A stretch of 64,000 nucleotides of DNA from Planococcus beigongshangi (GCF_016820495.1 NZ_JADHDU010000006.1:62001-126000), one strand, 5' to 3'. Shown: positions 44,003 to 53,176, numbered from the stretch's first letter. The notes: a model not told the origin generated them from the letters alone. Made by a program: numbers and translations.

Positions 44003-44174
44003 CTATGTGCACTCCCTGCTGCTCGATATTTCTTTCTATTATAAACATCCGGTAATCATATCGCATTCAAGAAGGGCAGTGACGGCGAATCTTTTTTTAT
44101 TCATTCTTTATTGGCATAAGGGTCCCGTTCTTCGGGTATATAACTGGATATAAAAAAATTGGGGAGCCGGTACG

Positions 44175-44909
44175 ATGGTTAATGACAATAAGAAGGTCGG
44201 CATCGCTGTCTTGCTGTTGCTCAGCGGACTGGCGATTGCCGGAGCCTTCAGCATTCTTTTTGCCGAGCTGGCAGATGAAGTGATGAGCCAGGAGTTTGGA
44301 TTATTCGACAATTTCATCATCCGGCTGGTAATGGTGAATCAAAGTGAAACGATGGACGTCATCATGTTTCTTATCACAGAAACAGGTTCGGTCTGGTTTC
44401 TGGCATCAATGACCGTGATCGGGGTAGCATGGCTCTGGTTCAAGTCAAAAGACCGGTGGAGTGCCTTGTTTTTTGCCATCACGGTGGCAGGTGGCGGATT
44501 ATTGAACAGCGCACTGAAAAACTTATACGGGAGGGAGCGGCCATCGATCAATGAAGCGATTGACGCAACCGGCTACAGTTTTCCCAGCGGCCATTCGATG
44601 GGGGCAATCACGTTGTATGGATTTTTGATTTTCCTGGTCATCCGGGGCCATCAGAAAGAATGGGTCAAGTGGACAATTTCGATCAGCCTAGCCGTATTGG
44701 TGCTGCTCATCGGCGGCAGCCGCGTCTACTTGGGTGCCCATTATCCAAGTGATGTCGTGGCAGGCTTTATCGGCGGTCTGGTTTGGCTGCTGCTTTGCAT
44801 CATCGCCCTCGAATGGATCAATTGGCAAACCGGAAACGGCATAAAACCGGTAAAAGGCATCCGGAACCTGCTGCGTTCCGGACTGCGCCTGACGCGGAAA
44901 TCAGCATAG
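44175..44909 (+). CDS. PAP2 family lipid phosphatase (PgpB-like)
   Basis: 244 residues with six helices and the three phosphatase motifs: KNLYGRERP (KxxxxxxRP), PSGHS (motif 2) and SRVYLGAHYPSDV (SRxxxxxHxxxD). It dephosphorylates a membrane lipid such as undecaprenyl pyrophosphate or phosphatidylglycerophosphate outside the cytoplasm. Complete and of typical length. GGGGAGCC precedes the ATG. No terminator before the PPK2 gene 50 nt later. Confidence 0.92.
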   Translation: MVNDNKKVGIAVLLLLSGLAIAGAFSILFAELADEVMSQEFGLFDNFIIRLVMVNQSETMDVIMFLITETGSVWFLASMTVIGVAWLWFKSKDRWSALFFAITVAGGGLLNSALKNLYGRERPSINEAIDATGYSFPSGHSMGAITLYGFLIFLVIRGHQKEWVKWTISISLAVLVLLIGGSRVYLGAHYPSDVVAGFIGGLVWLLLCIIALEWINWQTGNGIKPVKGIRNLLRSGLRLTRKSA

Positions 44910-44959
44910 AGAATGCGGCAGTCATCATGACAAAACTTTCATAAATGGAGGCATTTACT

Positions 44960-45829
44960 ATGGACATTGAAAAATACCGTGTAAAATCAGATCGGCCGAT
45001 CCAATTGGCTGATTTCAATACATCCGATGATACTAAACCTGATGAAAAAGAGCTTGAAGAAAAACTTCTGCCGGAAGCGGTCCGGACCTTAAAGGATCTT
45101 CACCTGAAATTGAATGCCGAAGAAGAAAAGGGCATATTGGTAGTCCTGCAAGCCATGGATGCGGCAGGTAAGGATGAAGCGATTTCCTATATTTTCTCGA
45201 ATCTGAATGCGCAGGGAATGAAGGTTTTGACGCTCGGGAAACCGACGGATCGGGAATTGAGCCACGATTACCTCTGGCGGATCCATGATGGTTTGCCGGC
45301 GAGAGGGGAAATCGGCATATTGAACCGTTCCCATTATGAGGAAGTCATCGCTCCGCGTGTCCACGATATTCTGGGGGACGAACCCTTGCCGGAAGAATTG
45401 ATCGATGAAGAAATCTGGGAAACCCGTTTCCGGCAAATCAATGATTTTGAACGGTATTTAAGTGAGAATGGATTCCCGGTCGTTAAGTTTTTCTTCAACG
45501 TATCAAAAGAAGAGCAACGGAAACGGCTATTGGAGCGGATGAAAGACCCGCAGAAAAACTGGGAGTTTTCTTTCAGTGATGTCGAAGAACGCGAGCATTG
45601 GGAGGATTATCAGAAAGTCTTCGAAGAAATGTTGAACGGCACATCAACTGATCATGCGCCTTGGTATATTCTGCCGGCAGATGATGAGCAATATTCCCGC
45701 TATATCATTTCAGAAGTCATGAATGGATTATTGAAAGAGCTGGATCCGCAATTTCCAGTCATCAGTGAAGAAGAACTAGGGAAACTGCAGGAGTATATCC
45801 AAAAGCTCGAGAACGAAGGAAAAGAATAA
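44960..45829 (+). CDS. Polyphosphate kinase 2 family protein
   Basis: 289 residues of PPK2: Walker A-like QAMDAAGKDEAI, the NRSHYEEV lid/motif and ERMKDPQKNWEFSFSDVEER (KxWKFS-like region). It transfers phosphate between polyphosphate and nucleotides, using AMP, ADP or GDP depending on class, which I cannot assign. ATGGAGG lies 8 nt before ATG 44960; the in-frame ATG 44945 overlaps that Shine-Dalgarno. Ends with a perfect terminator. Confidence 0.9.
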   Translation: MDIEKYRVKSDRPIQLADFNTSDDTKPDEKELEEKLLPEAVRTLKDLHLKLNAEEEKGILVVLQAMDAAGKDEAISYIFSNLNAQGMKVLTLGKPTDRELSHDYLWRIHDGLPARGEIGILNRSHYEEVIAPRVHDILGDEPLPEELIDEEIWETRFRQINDFERYLSENGFPVVKFFFNVSKEEQRKRLLERMKDPQKNWEFSFSDVEEREHWEDYQKVFEEMLNGTSTDHAPWYILPADDEQYSRYIISEVMNGLLKELDPQFPVISEEELGKLQEYIQKLENEGKE

Positions 45830-45864
45830 AACAAAGAGTTGCCGGCTGTAAGAATACTGCATCA

Positions 45865-45901
45865 GAAAAGCTGCCGGAAACATTATCCGGCAGCTTTTCC
45901 T
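45865..45901 (+). terminator. Intrinsic terminator
   Basis: Perfect stem gaaaagctgccgga/tccggcagcttttc after the PPK2 gene; symmetrical enough to serve the opposite small gene too. Confidence 0.88.
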
Positions 45902-45935
45902 CTATCTTATATCGTGGATTGATAGCGCTTTTGTG

Positions 45936-46022
45936 CTAGAAGAACAGAAGATTGAGCAGGATGGTCAAAATGACCGACAGAACAATGGATATAAGTAAAC
46001 TTCCCATACATGATATGCGCAT
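45936..46022 (-). CDS. 28-residue hydrophobic peptide
   Basis: ATG 46022 to TAG 45936 encodes MRISCMGSLLISIVLSVILT followed by ILLNLLFF: a short basic start, one continuous transmembrane helix and no soluble tail. AAGGTGG stands 7 nt before the ATG, an excellent Shine-Dalgarno. The terminator at 45865-45901 lies just beyond the stop on the same strand. Size and composition resemble type I toxin peptides and other single-helix regulators. I do not see a clear overlapping antitoxin RNA, so function is open. Confidence 0.6.
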   Translation of the reverse strand: MRISCMGSLLISIVLSVILTILLNLLFF

Positions 46023-46167
46023 TTGATTTCCACCTTTATGGAGCGTTAGTACCCATCCTTACTCATATTGGGCGAAAGATTAAACAATGAAGAAGGCTTT
46101 GATGTTTCAAACTTTTAAGGAGGGATTCCGAAGGATTTAAACGATCTCATGAAACCGAACATAAAAC

Positions 46168-46197
46168 TTGCATTCGCAGCTGCCAATCGACTATAAT
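46168..46197 (+). promoter_or_regulatory. SigA promoter of the yitT leader
   Basis: TTGCAT (46168-46173), 18-nt spacer, perfect TATAAT (46192-46197). Transcription should start near 46204. Confidence 0.55.
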
Positions 46198-46203
46198 TTG
46201 AAA

Positions 46204-46279
46204 CATTGTGCCCTGAATAACAGGTAAGATCTATTTGCTTTCAAAAGGCCGGATGCATCTGCGCGGCTTTTTTTATTTT
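46204..46279 (+). ncRNA. Short leader or small RNA ending in a terminator before yitT
   Basis: From the predicted start near 46204, the transcript meets a hairpin (aaaggccg...cgcggcttt, 46243-46270) followed by seven T residues, 37 nt before the yitT start. This gives either a roughly 70-nt small RNA or a leader attenuated in front of yitT. I recognise no known riboswitch class in it. Confidence 0.4.
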
Positions 46280-46313
46280 GGCCCGGAATTCTATTTGGAA
46301 ATGAGGTATTATA

Positions 46314-47159
46314 ATGGATAAAATTTATAGCTGGCTGATAATTTTTGCCGGATCTTTACTGCTCGGTTTTGCATTCAATATGTTTTTGCTTCCGCATGAA
46401 ATCCTGTCAGGCGGGGTGACGGGGATCGCCATGATCTTCAGTCTCATGACACCCATCAATGCGGGTGTCTGGCTGTTCGTCCTGAACATCCCGATTCTGA
46501 TCATCGGCTGGATGAAACTCGGAAAAATGTTTATCGCCAACAGCATTTTTTCAGTAGCTGTCACATCGGTTTCCATGCTCTACATCCCTGTTATCAAAGT
46601 GACGGAAGATGCATTATTATCTTCCGTTTTCGGAGGGGTGCTAGTCGGCATCGGTGTCGGTTTCATCATCCGCTTCTACGGTTCGACAGGTGGCTTTGAT
46701 GTAGTCGGCCTGCTGCTCACGATGAAGCGCGATATCCCACTCGGTTTTCTGGTGTTTGTACTGAACAGTATGGTGGTATTCGTTTCCGGCTTTATCTTCA
46801 ACTGGGAACTGGCGATGTATACGATGGCTTCCATCTATATCACTGGTCTTGTTGTTGACCGGATCCATACGCGCCATATCAAGCTCAGCCTGATGGTGGT
46901 GACCGGCAAAGGCGATGAAGTCAAACAGCAATTGCTTGAAAACCTTTACCGCGGAATTACGGTGACGGATGGGGAAGGCGCCTATTCAGGCAATAAAGTC
47001 AAAGTGCTGTATACGGTCATTTCGCGTTATGAACTGGCATTTGTCCGCCCGCTGATCAAAACGATCGATCCGAATGCGTTCGTCAGCATCAGTGAAACGA
47101 TGGAAGTCATGGGGAATTTCCGCAAAGATGATAATTTCAAAAAAACTCCGGTGGCATAA
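46314..47159 (+). CDS. yitT: YitT family membrane protein
   Basis: 281 residues. Five or six helices form the YitT_membrane domain (FNMFLLPHEILSGGVTGIAM, FYGSTGGFDVVGLLL), followed by a cytoplasmic DUF2179 domain of about 80 residues (KGDEVKQQLLENLYRGITVTDGEGAYSG). Function is not established; the family has many paralogues in Bacillota. GAAATGAGG precedes the ATG. Closed by a strong terminator. Confidence 0.9.
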   Translation: MDKIYSWLIIFAGSLLLGFAFNMFLLPHEILSGGVTGIAMIFSLMTPINAGVWLFVLNIPILIIGWMKLGKMFIANSIFSVAVTSVSMLYIPVIKVTEDALLSSVFGGVLVGIGVGFIIRFYGSTGGFDVVGLLLTMKRDIPLGFLVFVLNSMVVFVSGFIFNWELAMYTMASIYITGLVVDRIHTRHIKLSLMVVTGKGDEVKQQLLENLYRGITVTDGEGAYSGNKVKVLYTVISRYELAFVRPLIKTIDPNAFVSISETMEVMGNFRKDDNFKKTPVA

Positions 47160-47165
47160 CCGGAC

Positions 47166-47204
47166 GAAGCCGTTTCTCTTTCATAGGAGAAACGGCTTTT
47201 TTTA
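47166..47204 (+). terminator. Intrinsic terminator
   Basis: Stem gaagccgtttctc/gagaaacggcttt followed by T residues. Confidence 0.88.
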
Positions 47205-47321
47205 ACACCTGATATAGTCAGGAAGAAAATCATATTCCATTTTATTGAAAAATTGGTATACTGTACTTATCGAATGAAACGGGTCATGGCTTAAGTGGAA
47301 AGGGACGGGGGATGGGCTGAT

Positions 47322-47603
47322 ATGGTGGAATTCATAATGGAAATGGGTGTCCATGTAACATCATATTTCTTTACATCAAGAAAAAGGCTGGAACAGAACA
47401 TCAGGACGCTGAAAAAAGAGCCCTGGTTTGCGGAACTGGAAGATGACTTCCGCTATAATCATATGATCTGGAACAACCGCAAAGTGATGCGATATCTGGC
47501 ATTGAACAACACCGTCGATAAGCTCATCAAGGATGATAATGAAAAGGCCAGGTTCAAAAAACTTCTCGTCTATGAACATGTAAAATTCATCACTGGACCC
47601 TAA
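47322..47603 (+). CDS. Small hypothetical protein
   Basis: 93 residues, no signal peptide or helix long enough for a membrane, basic and aromatic-rich (WFAELEDDFRYNHMIWNNRKVMRYLALNN). I do not recognise the family. ATG 47322 is preceded by ACGGGGGAT; an in-frame start at 47295 is possible. Bounded by terminators on both sides, so it is a single-gene unit. Confidence 0.65.
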   Translation: MVEFIMEMGVHVTSYFFTSRKRLEQNIRTLKKEPWFAELEDDFRYNHMIWNNRKVMRYLALNNTVDKLIKDDNEKARFKKLLVYEHVKFITGP

Positions 47604-47607
47604 CGGC

Positions 47608-47645
47608 AAAACGCCGAAACCTTATGCAGGTTTCGGCGTTTTTTC
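47608..47645. terminator. Bidirectional terminator
   Basis: Perfect stem aaaacgccgaaacc/ggtttcggcgtttt between convergent genes. Confidence 0.9.
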
Positions 47646-47657
47646 TTGGGATCAGCC

Positions 47658-48575
47658 TCAATCGAAGAGATTCATGCTCAGGTAACGTTCACCGGTATCA
47701 GGCGCTATGCACAGAACTTTTTTTCCAGTACCAAGCCGCTTGGCGATCTCGATGGCAGCATAGATCGTGGCACCGGCAGAAGGACCGACAAAAATTCCTT
47801 CTTCCCGCGCTGCCCTGCGGAAGATGTCGATAGCGTCTTCATCTTCGATGGCGAAGATTTCATCATAGATTCCGGTATTTAGGATATCCGGAATAAAGCC
47901 GGGGCTAGTGCCGACCAATTTGTGCTTGCCGGGTTTGCCGCCCGATAATACAGGTGAGCCTTTCGGTTCCACGACTGCTATGAACAGTTCAGGTAGCATT
48001 TCCTTCAACGCTTCGCCCGTTCCTGTAATCGTGCCGCCGGTTCCAGCTGAAGCGACAAATGCATCGAGGCTGCCCGCCATCTGCTCAAAAATTTCCACGG
48101 CAGTCGTAGTGCGGTGGATATCGGGATTGGAAGCATTCTCAAACTGCTGCGGTATAAAGCTGTTCGGAATTTCGGCTTTCAGCTCCAATGCTTTTTTAAT
48201 AGCTCCTGGCATCTTTTCGTGATCTGGCGTCAGGACCACTTCTGCTCCGAATGCTTTCAATAAATTGATGCGTTCTTTCGTGGCATTGTCAGGCAGCACG
48301 AGTATCGCCCGGTAACCTTTTGCAGCTGCAACCATAGCCAGTCCGATGCCGGTATTTCCGCTTGTCGGCTCAATGATGGTTGCGCCTTCTCCAATGATTC
48401 CTTGTTCTTCAGCCATATGGATCATATTGAAAGCTGCACGGTCCTTGACGCTTTTTGATGGATTGAACATTTCCAGTTTTACATATACATCGGCGGCACC
48501 TTCCGGAACGATGCGATTCAGTTTCACGACGGGTGTGTCACCGATTAATTCTAAGATATTCTCTGCAGGTTTCAT
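47658..48575 (-). CDS. cysK: Cysteine synthase (O-acetylserine sulfhydrylase)
   Basis: 305 residues of the fold-type II PLP family. The PLP Lys is in PSKSVKDRAAFNMI near residue 41, the substrate loop is TSGNTGIGLAM, and the phosphate-binding glycine loop is GTGGTITGTGE. It makes cysteine from O-acetylserine and sulfide. AAAGG stands upstream of ATG 48575; ATG 48587 lacks spacing. No T-box or S-box leader is visible upstream; a CymR-type site was not convincingly found. Confidence 0.92.
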   Translation of the reverse strand: MKPAENILELIGDTPVVKLNRIVPEGAADVYVKLEMFNPSKSVKDRAAFNMIHMAEEQGIIGEGATIIEPTSGNTGIGLAMVAAAKGYRAILVLPDNATKERINLLKAFGAEVVLTPDHEKMPGAIKKALELKAEIPNSFIPQQFENASNPDIHRTTTAVEIFEQMAGSLDAFVASAGTGGTITGTGEALKEMLPELFIAVVEPKGSPVLSGGKPGKHKLVGTSPGFIPDILNTGIYDEIFAIEDEDAIDIFRRAAREEGIFVGPSAGATIYAAIEIAKRLGTGKKVLCIAPDTGERYLSMNLFD

Positions 48576-48812
48576 GATTGATAACAACCTTTCATAATGG
48601 ATGGTATATAATTACCTGAAATAAGTGTAGTACACCTGGAGAGGGAACGACAAATCAGAACGCTTTTAAAAGTCCGTATAAGAACCAGCTAAAATGTTGA
48701 AGTAATAAGTCCTATTATTTTTTGTTTTTATCATGACCTTTGATTAATCAATATACCTTTATTTGTTAATCAGTAGTATACTTAATTCAATAAATGAATC
48801 GGAGGCGTTTGA

Positions 48813-50249
48813 ATGCTTATCACTCCTGAGATAGTTGATGCAGCAGTTCTTGACATGGATGCTTTGGAATTGGCGCAGTGGATCCGTGAGAAGAAAATCT
48901 CTTCCAGGAAAGCTGTGGAAATTTATATCGCCCATCTGAATGAAATAAATCCTTCTTTGAATTGTCTGGTGGAGAACCGTTTCGAAGAAGCACTGATGGA
49001 AGCGGATCGGGCGGACCATCAGGTGGAGACAGGCCAAGCCACAGGTCTTCTGTCCGGGGTGCCCATCAGTATGAAAGAAGCTTTTGATGTCAAAGGAATG
49101 AAAACGACAGGCGGATTGCTCAAGAGAAAAGATGCTGTCATGGACAAGGATGCTGAAGTTGTTCGAAGACTCCGCGCAGAAGGGGCCATCATCCTCGGGA
49201 AAAGCAATACGCCGGAATTGTGCTTTTGCCAGGAAACCGACAATAAATTATATGGCCGCACAAATAATCCCCACAATCTTATGCGGACTGCAGGCGGATC
49301 GAGTGGCGGTGAAGGCTCCTTGATCGCCGCTGGCGGAGCAGCTGCCGGGCTGGGTTCGGATATCGGAGGGTCGATCCGGTTTCCAAGCCATTTCAATGGG
49401 GTCGTCGGTTTTAAATCCGGCAAAGACCAAGTGTCCCAGGATGGAAGCTTTCCTGAAGTGAAAAACGATCTTCAGAACCGGATGCTCGGAATCGGACCGA
49501 TGACGAAAAGTGTGAAAGACACAAGAGCCATCTACTCGATTATTGCAAAAAAACCGGTGCCAGCGAAAAAGCTTGACGAGTTTATATTGAATACCATTCC
49601 TGCCTCCCACTATCCTTTAACGGACGATACGCGTAAGCTCCTCGATGCCGTCGCACGGAAAATCGCATCGGCTTTTGAAAGTGAAGGGGAAATTCCTCCT
49701 TATTTTGATGATTCCGCAGGCATCTGGCAAGAGATCATGTCCATCGAAGGTTCAAGTGACGCCCGCAATGAAGTTTATGGAGAAAAATCCCTGAATTTAT
49801 ACAATTCATATTTAAAGGAGCGGCTGACAGGAAAATCCGAAGTGCATCGCTATTTGTCCTGGGCATTGATAGGGGCTTCGCTCTTCAGGCCATCCGGTAA
49901 GCGGCTGGTGAAAATGCGGGAATACTTGCATCATGGCGATCATATCCTGGAGAATTATTTTAAAGGTCGGATTCTGATCATGCCGGTCTATCATAAGGCT
50001 GCACCTGAACATGGCACCGTTTACAGCGAGATTTTCTCGATCCGGAAGACATTCAAACAATATTTGCCTTATGTTGCATATGCCAACACTTGGGGGCTGC
50101 CGGCACTCACGGTTCCATTAGGAACAGACGGGGAAGGCTTGCCGATCGGCATCCAATTGATCAGCAGGAACGGCAATGAGGAAGCGTTGTTCCAACTGGG
50201 CGAATGGCTGGAGAAGAATTTCGACTCTTATAAGCGTGCTGTCCTATAG
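48813..50249 (+). CDS. Amidase signature family enzyme
   Basis: 478 residues. The Ser-cisSer-Lys triad is intact: Lys in GVPISMKEAFDVKG, cis-Ser in GGSSGGEGSLIAAGG and nucleophile Ser in GSDIGGSIRFP. This family hydrolyses amides; it is not GatA because no gatCB genes flank it and the N-terminus differs. Substrate unknown. TCGGAGG stands 6 nt before the ATG. Monocistronic with terminator. Confidence 0.9.
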   Translation: MLITPEIVDAAVLDMDALELAQWIREKKISSRKAVEIYIAHLNEINPSLNCLVENRFEEALMEADRADHQVETGQATGLLSGVPISMKEAFDVKGMKTTGGLLKRKDAVMDKDAEVVRRLRAEGAIILGKSNTPELCFCQETDNKLYGRTNNPHNLMRTAGGSSGGEGSLIAAGGAAAGLGSDIGGSIRFPSHFNGVVGFKSGKDQVSQDGSFPEVKNDLQNRMLGIGPMTKSVKDTRAIYSIIAKKPVPAKKLDEFILNTIPASHYPLTDDTRKLLDAVARKIASAFESEGEIPPYFDDSAGIWQEIMSIEGSSDARNEVYGEKSLNLYNSYLKERLTGKSEVHRYLSWALIGASLFRPSGKRLVKMREYLHHGDHILENYFKGRILIMPVYHKAAPEHGTVYSEIFSIRKTFKQYLPYVAYANTWGLPALTVPLGTDGEGLPIGIQLISRNGNEEALFQLGEWLEKNFDSYKRAVL

Positions 50250-50258
50250 AAGAAACTG

Positions 50259-50288
50259 AAATCTGTCCCTGATCGGGGCAGATTTTTA
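50259..50288 (+). terminator. Intrinsic terminator
   Basis: Stem aaatctgtccc/ggggcagattt followed by T residues, after the amidase gene. Confidence 0.82.
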
Positions 50289-50347
50289 TGTTTGAAGAGT
50301 GATTTCTTGTTCAGTTTCTGGGCAAATAAAAGAATAAAGAGTGAAAT

Positions 50348-50374
50348 GGGTATAAGTACCTAATTTTATATCCC
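50348..50374. promoter_or_regulatory. Candidate operator upstream of the subtilisin gene
   Basis: Near-palindrome with arms GGGTATAA and TTATATCCC (one extra T), about 150 nt before the protease start. A two-fold site like this could bind a dimeric HTH regulator such as the receptor encoded downstream. The link is inference only. Confidence 0.25.
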
Positions 50375-50526
50375 GATTCCTGTTAATTGCCAGTTTTCAA
50401 CAGATTATTTCCCAATTACGGATACTCTAATTTTCTGATAACGTGTTAAGTGTGGCAGGGGTCGAGCGGGACGCCGCAACACCGGATTTATAGCCATAAA
50501 TAATTCACGGGATAGGAGATTGATGT

Positions 50527-51795
50527 ATGAAGAGATCAGGAAAGATTTTCACAACAGCCATGTTGGCCATCACTTTAATGATGCCGGCAATGGGAGTCAG
50601 CGCAAACGACGGAGATTCGGTTGCAAAAAACGGCAATAACGAAAAATTCCGGGTTCTGGTTGAATCAAACAATGAGAAGAACCTAAGCAATGCCAAAGAA
50701 CAATACGGAGTGCAATGGGACTTCGCCGGTGAAGGATTTACAACTGAAATGAATGAGAAACAATATAATGCACTGAAAAAGAATAAGAACCTCAATTTAG
50801 AAAAAGTGCCGGAACTTGAAATCGCTACGACTTCTTCGAAGCCTGAAGCGACTTACAATGCAATGGCAGCTTCCCAGTCGACACCATGGGGCATCAAGGC
50901 GATCTACAATAATAATACGCTTACCCGCACAAGCGGCGGCAGCGGGATCAATATTGCAGTTCTTGACACAGGCGTCAATATCAACCACCCGGATCTGCGC
51001 AATAATGTAGAACAGTGCAAAGACTTCACTGTCGGCACAACCTTCACAAATAACAGCTGTACAGATCGCCAGGGCCACGGGACGCATGTCGCGGGTTCAG
51101 CTCTAGCTGACGGAGGCACTGGAAATGGCGTTTACGGCGTTGCGCCGGATGCAGACTTATGGGCTTATAAAGTGCTTGGTGATAACGGTTCCGGTTATGC
51201 CGATGATATCGCGGCAGCTATTCGACACGCAGCTGATCAGGCTACTGCCCTTAATACAAAAGTTGTCATCAATATGTCTTTGGGGTCTTCAGGGGAAAGC
51301 AGCCTGATTACGAATGCAGTGAATTATGCATACAATAAAGGCGTACTTGTCATTGCAGCTGCAGGTAACGAAGGGCCTTATCAAGGGTCGATCGGATATC
51401 CGGGTGCTTTGGTGAATGCGGTAGCGGTAGCAGCTCTTGAAAACAGAGTGCAAAACGGCACGTTACGAGTTGCAGATTTCTCGTCACGCGGCTATAGCCG
51501 TACAGACGGAGATTATGTAATCCAAAAAGGTGACGTTGAAATTTCAGCACCTGGTGCGTCGATCTACTCCACTTGGTACAACGGAGGATATTCGACAATC
51601 AGCGGAACTTCAATGGCATCACCGCATGTAGCCGGCCTTGCGGCGAAAATCTGGGCGACATCTCCGTCAGCTTCGAACGTAGCTGTAAGAGGTGAACTGC
51701 AAAGACTTGCCAAGGCAAAAGATATTAAATCCGGTACAGGTGCAGGAACCGGCGATGACTATGCATCAGGTTTCGGATTTGCAACTGTACAATAA
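50527..51795 (+). CDS. Secreted S8 family serine protease (subtilisin-like)
   Basis: 422 residues: Sec signal peptide (cleavage near VSA-ND), an inhibitor_I9-type propeptide (FRVLVESNNEKNLSNAKEQY), then a catalytic domain from about residue 125. The triad is complete: Asp in VLDTGVN, His in GHGTHVAGS, Ser in GTSMASPHVAG. Two Cys residues (EQCKDF and NNSCTDR) flank a loop and could form a disulfide, as in psychrophilic or aqualysin-like subtilases. ATAGGAG stands 8 nt before the ATG. A 33-nt structured hairpin (50450-50482) is in the leader. It lies directly upstream of an RRNPP-type receptor gene and is a plausible target. Confidence 0.93.
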   Translation: MKRSGKIFTTAMLAITLMMPAMGVSANDGDSVAKNGNNEKFRVLVESNNEKNLSNAKEQYGVQWDFAGEGFTTEMNEKQYNALKKNKNLNLEKVPELEIATTSSKPEATYNAMAASQSTPWGIKAIYNNNTLTRTSGGSGINIAVLDTGVNINHPDLRNNVEQCKDFTVGTTFTNNSCTDRQGHGTHVAGSALADGGTGNGVYGVAPDADLWAYKVLGDNGSGYADDIAAAIRHAADQATALNTKVVINMSLGSSGESSLITNAVNYAYNKGVLVIAAAGNEGPYQGSIGYPGALVNAVAVAALENRVQNGTLRVADFSSRGYSRTDGDYVIQKGDVEISAPGASIYSTWYNGGYSTISGTSMASPHVAGLAAKIWATSPSASNVAVRGELQRLAKAKDIKSGTGAGTGDDYASGFGFATVQ

Positions 51796-51863
51796 ATGAA
51801 AACTTCATTCGGCGGGGTTTTTCCCACTGGATGTTGTCAGTTGTTAAAGGGCATTGAAACGAT

Positions 51864-51899
51864 AAAGGCAGTTCCGGTGTTGCGCCGGGGCTGTTTTTC
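51864..51899 (+). terminator. Intrinsic terminator of the protease gene
   Basis: Stem aaaggcagttccgg/ccggggctgttttt with a small internal loop, separating the protease from the receptor gene. Confidence 0.8.
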
Positions 51900-51940
51900 T
51901 ATGGTATTATTTACATATCGATGAAAAAAGGGTGAGGCTA

Positions 51941-53170
51941 TTGAATATCGGTTCAGTTATCAAATATTACCGGTCAAAAAACAATTTGACGCAATCGCAG
52001 TTAGCCGATGGCATCTGTTCCATTTCTCATCTCAGCAAGATCGAATCGAATACATATACCCCGCACGAATCGACCATTGAAGCACTGCTGGCAAAAATGG
52101 GGGTCCAGTGGAAAACGGAATTGGCGAAAAGAAACCGGCTGGAACGTCAGCTGAATGAATTCACTGCGAGTTTATTGCATTACGATTTGGAGGAAATGGA
52201 GCGGCAATACAGTAAATTGCTGCAGGAAAATGAATACATCCAGTCGACAGATCTTGTAAATCAATATGAATTAATTAAATTCCGATATTATTTACTGATT
52301 GACGATCTGAATAGGGCAGAGCGTCAAAAAGAGATGCTGGAGCGCATCAAGAATTCTTTTGTGGAGTCGGAAGCATGGATGTACCAGCTTTTCCTTTCCC
52401 TGCATTATTCCATGGCGAATAAAAAAGAGATGGCGATGGAGCATGTCAATGCTCTCGAAGGCGGCATCCGCAGCATCCCGCAAAAATTCGAAGGGGAATT
52501 GTATTACCAGAAAGCCCGTCTGCTGATCATGCATGAGCAATATGAATTGTCAGCGCATTATGCGGAGCTGGCCGTACAGTATTTCAGGCTCAACTACAAT
52601 TATATCCGCCTGCTTCATGCCCAGCTGCTCCTCGCCATCAATTACATGAGGCGCAACCTTCTGGTACAGGCTGGCGGACTGTTCGAAGTGCTGAAGCGCA
52701 ATTCCAGGCTGACTGGCCAAAAAGAGCTGTACAATCAGACCCTGTATAATTTTGCGGAACTGCTGAAAACGAGGGAGGACCATAATCAGGCTTTCGATCT
52801 GCTGACCGAATTGCATGGCATATTGCCTCATGATACATACTTTTACAAGGCAGTACTCGTCAGCTTGATCGAGACGGCTGTCGAAGTAGGGGCCGATGCA
52901 TGGGAATATGTTCGTGATTTACGCGAGCTGTCTGCCGGTCCAGAAGATGAATACTTCCTGTTATACTTAAACTACTTCGAGAAGCGAAATTTTTCCCAAC
53001 CAGATCTTTTGTCTTATTCAGAAGAAAAAATGTTCCCATTTTTCAGAAATAATGGTTATATAAGAGAAAGCAAGAAAGTTGCTTTGGAACTCGCCGAACA
53101 TTTCCAACGTGAAAAGAAATGGGAGAAGGCGATGTATTATCAATCTTATTACGATAGAAATGGAGGATGA
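51941..53170 (+). CDS. RRNPP-type transcriptional regulator (HTH-TPR, NprR-like peptide receptor)
   Basis: 409 residues. An XRE helix-turn-helix covers residues 4-58 (IGSVIKYYRSKNNLTQSQLA, then SISHLSKIES). About 340 residues of TPR-like helical repeats follow (for example FEGELYYQKARLLIMHEQYEL, SAHYAELAVQYF, NQTLYNFAELLKTREDHNQA). This is the architecture and size of NprR; PlcR is shorter and Rap proteins lack this DNA-binding HTH. Such receptors bind re-imported oligopeptides in the TPR groove and then activate target genes. The GTG at 51932 overlaps the Shine-Dalgarno region, so I use TTG 51941. The downstream propeptide gene begins 6 nt after the stop. Confidence 0.88.
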   Translation: MNIGSVIKYYRSKNNLTQSQLADGICSISHLSKIESNTYTPHESTIEALLAKMGVQWKTELAKRNRLERQLNEFTASLLHYDLEEMERQYSKLLQENEYIQSTDLVNQYELIKFRYYLLIDDLNRAERQKEMLERIKNSFVESEAWMYQLFLSLHYSMANKKEMAMEHVNALEGGIRSIPQKFEGELYYQKARLLIMHEQYELSAHYAELAVQYFRLNYNYIRLLHAQLLLAINYMRRNLLVQAGGLFEVLKRNSRLTGQKELYNQTLYNFAELLKTREDHNQAFDLLTELHGILPHDTYFYKAVLVSLIETAVEVGADAWEYVRDLRELSAGPEDEYFLLYLNYFEKRNFSQPDLLSYSEEKMFPFFRNNGYIRESKKVALELAEHFQREKKWEKAMYYQSYYDRNGG

Positions 53171-53176
53171 TCGATT

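Noticed and set aside
48588..48660. CymR operator or S-box for cysK
   Set aside because: Some AT-rich dyad-like sequence is present, but it does not match either consensus well enough to report.
50440..50490. Cyclic-di-GMP-I riboswitch upstream of the subtilisin gene
   Set aside because: GGGACGC is present, but the GCAAA elements, tetraloop and tetraloop receptor of that class are missing and the element is too short.
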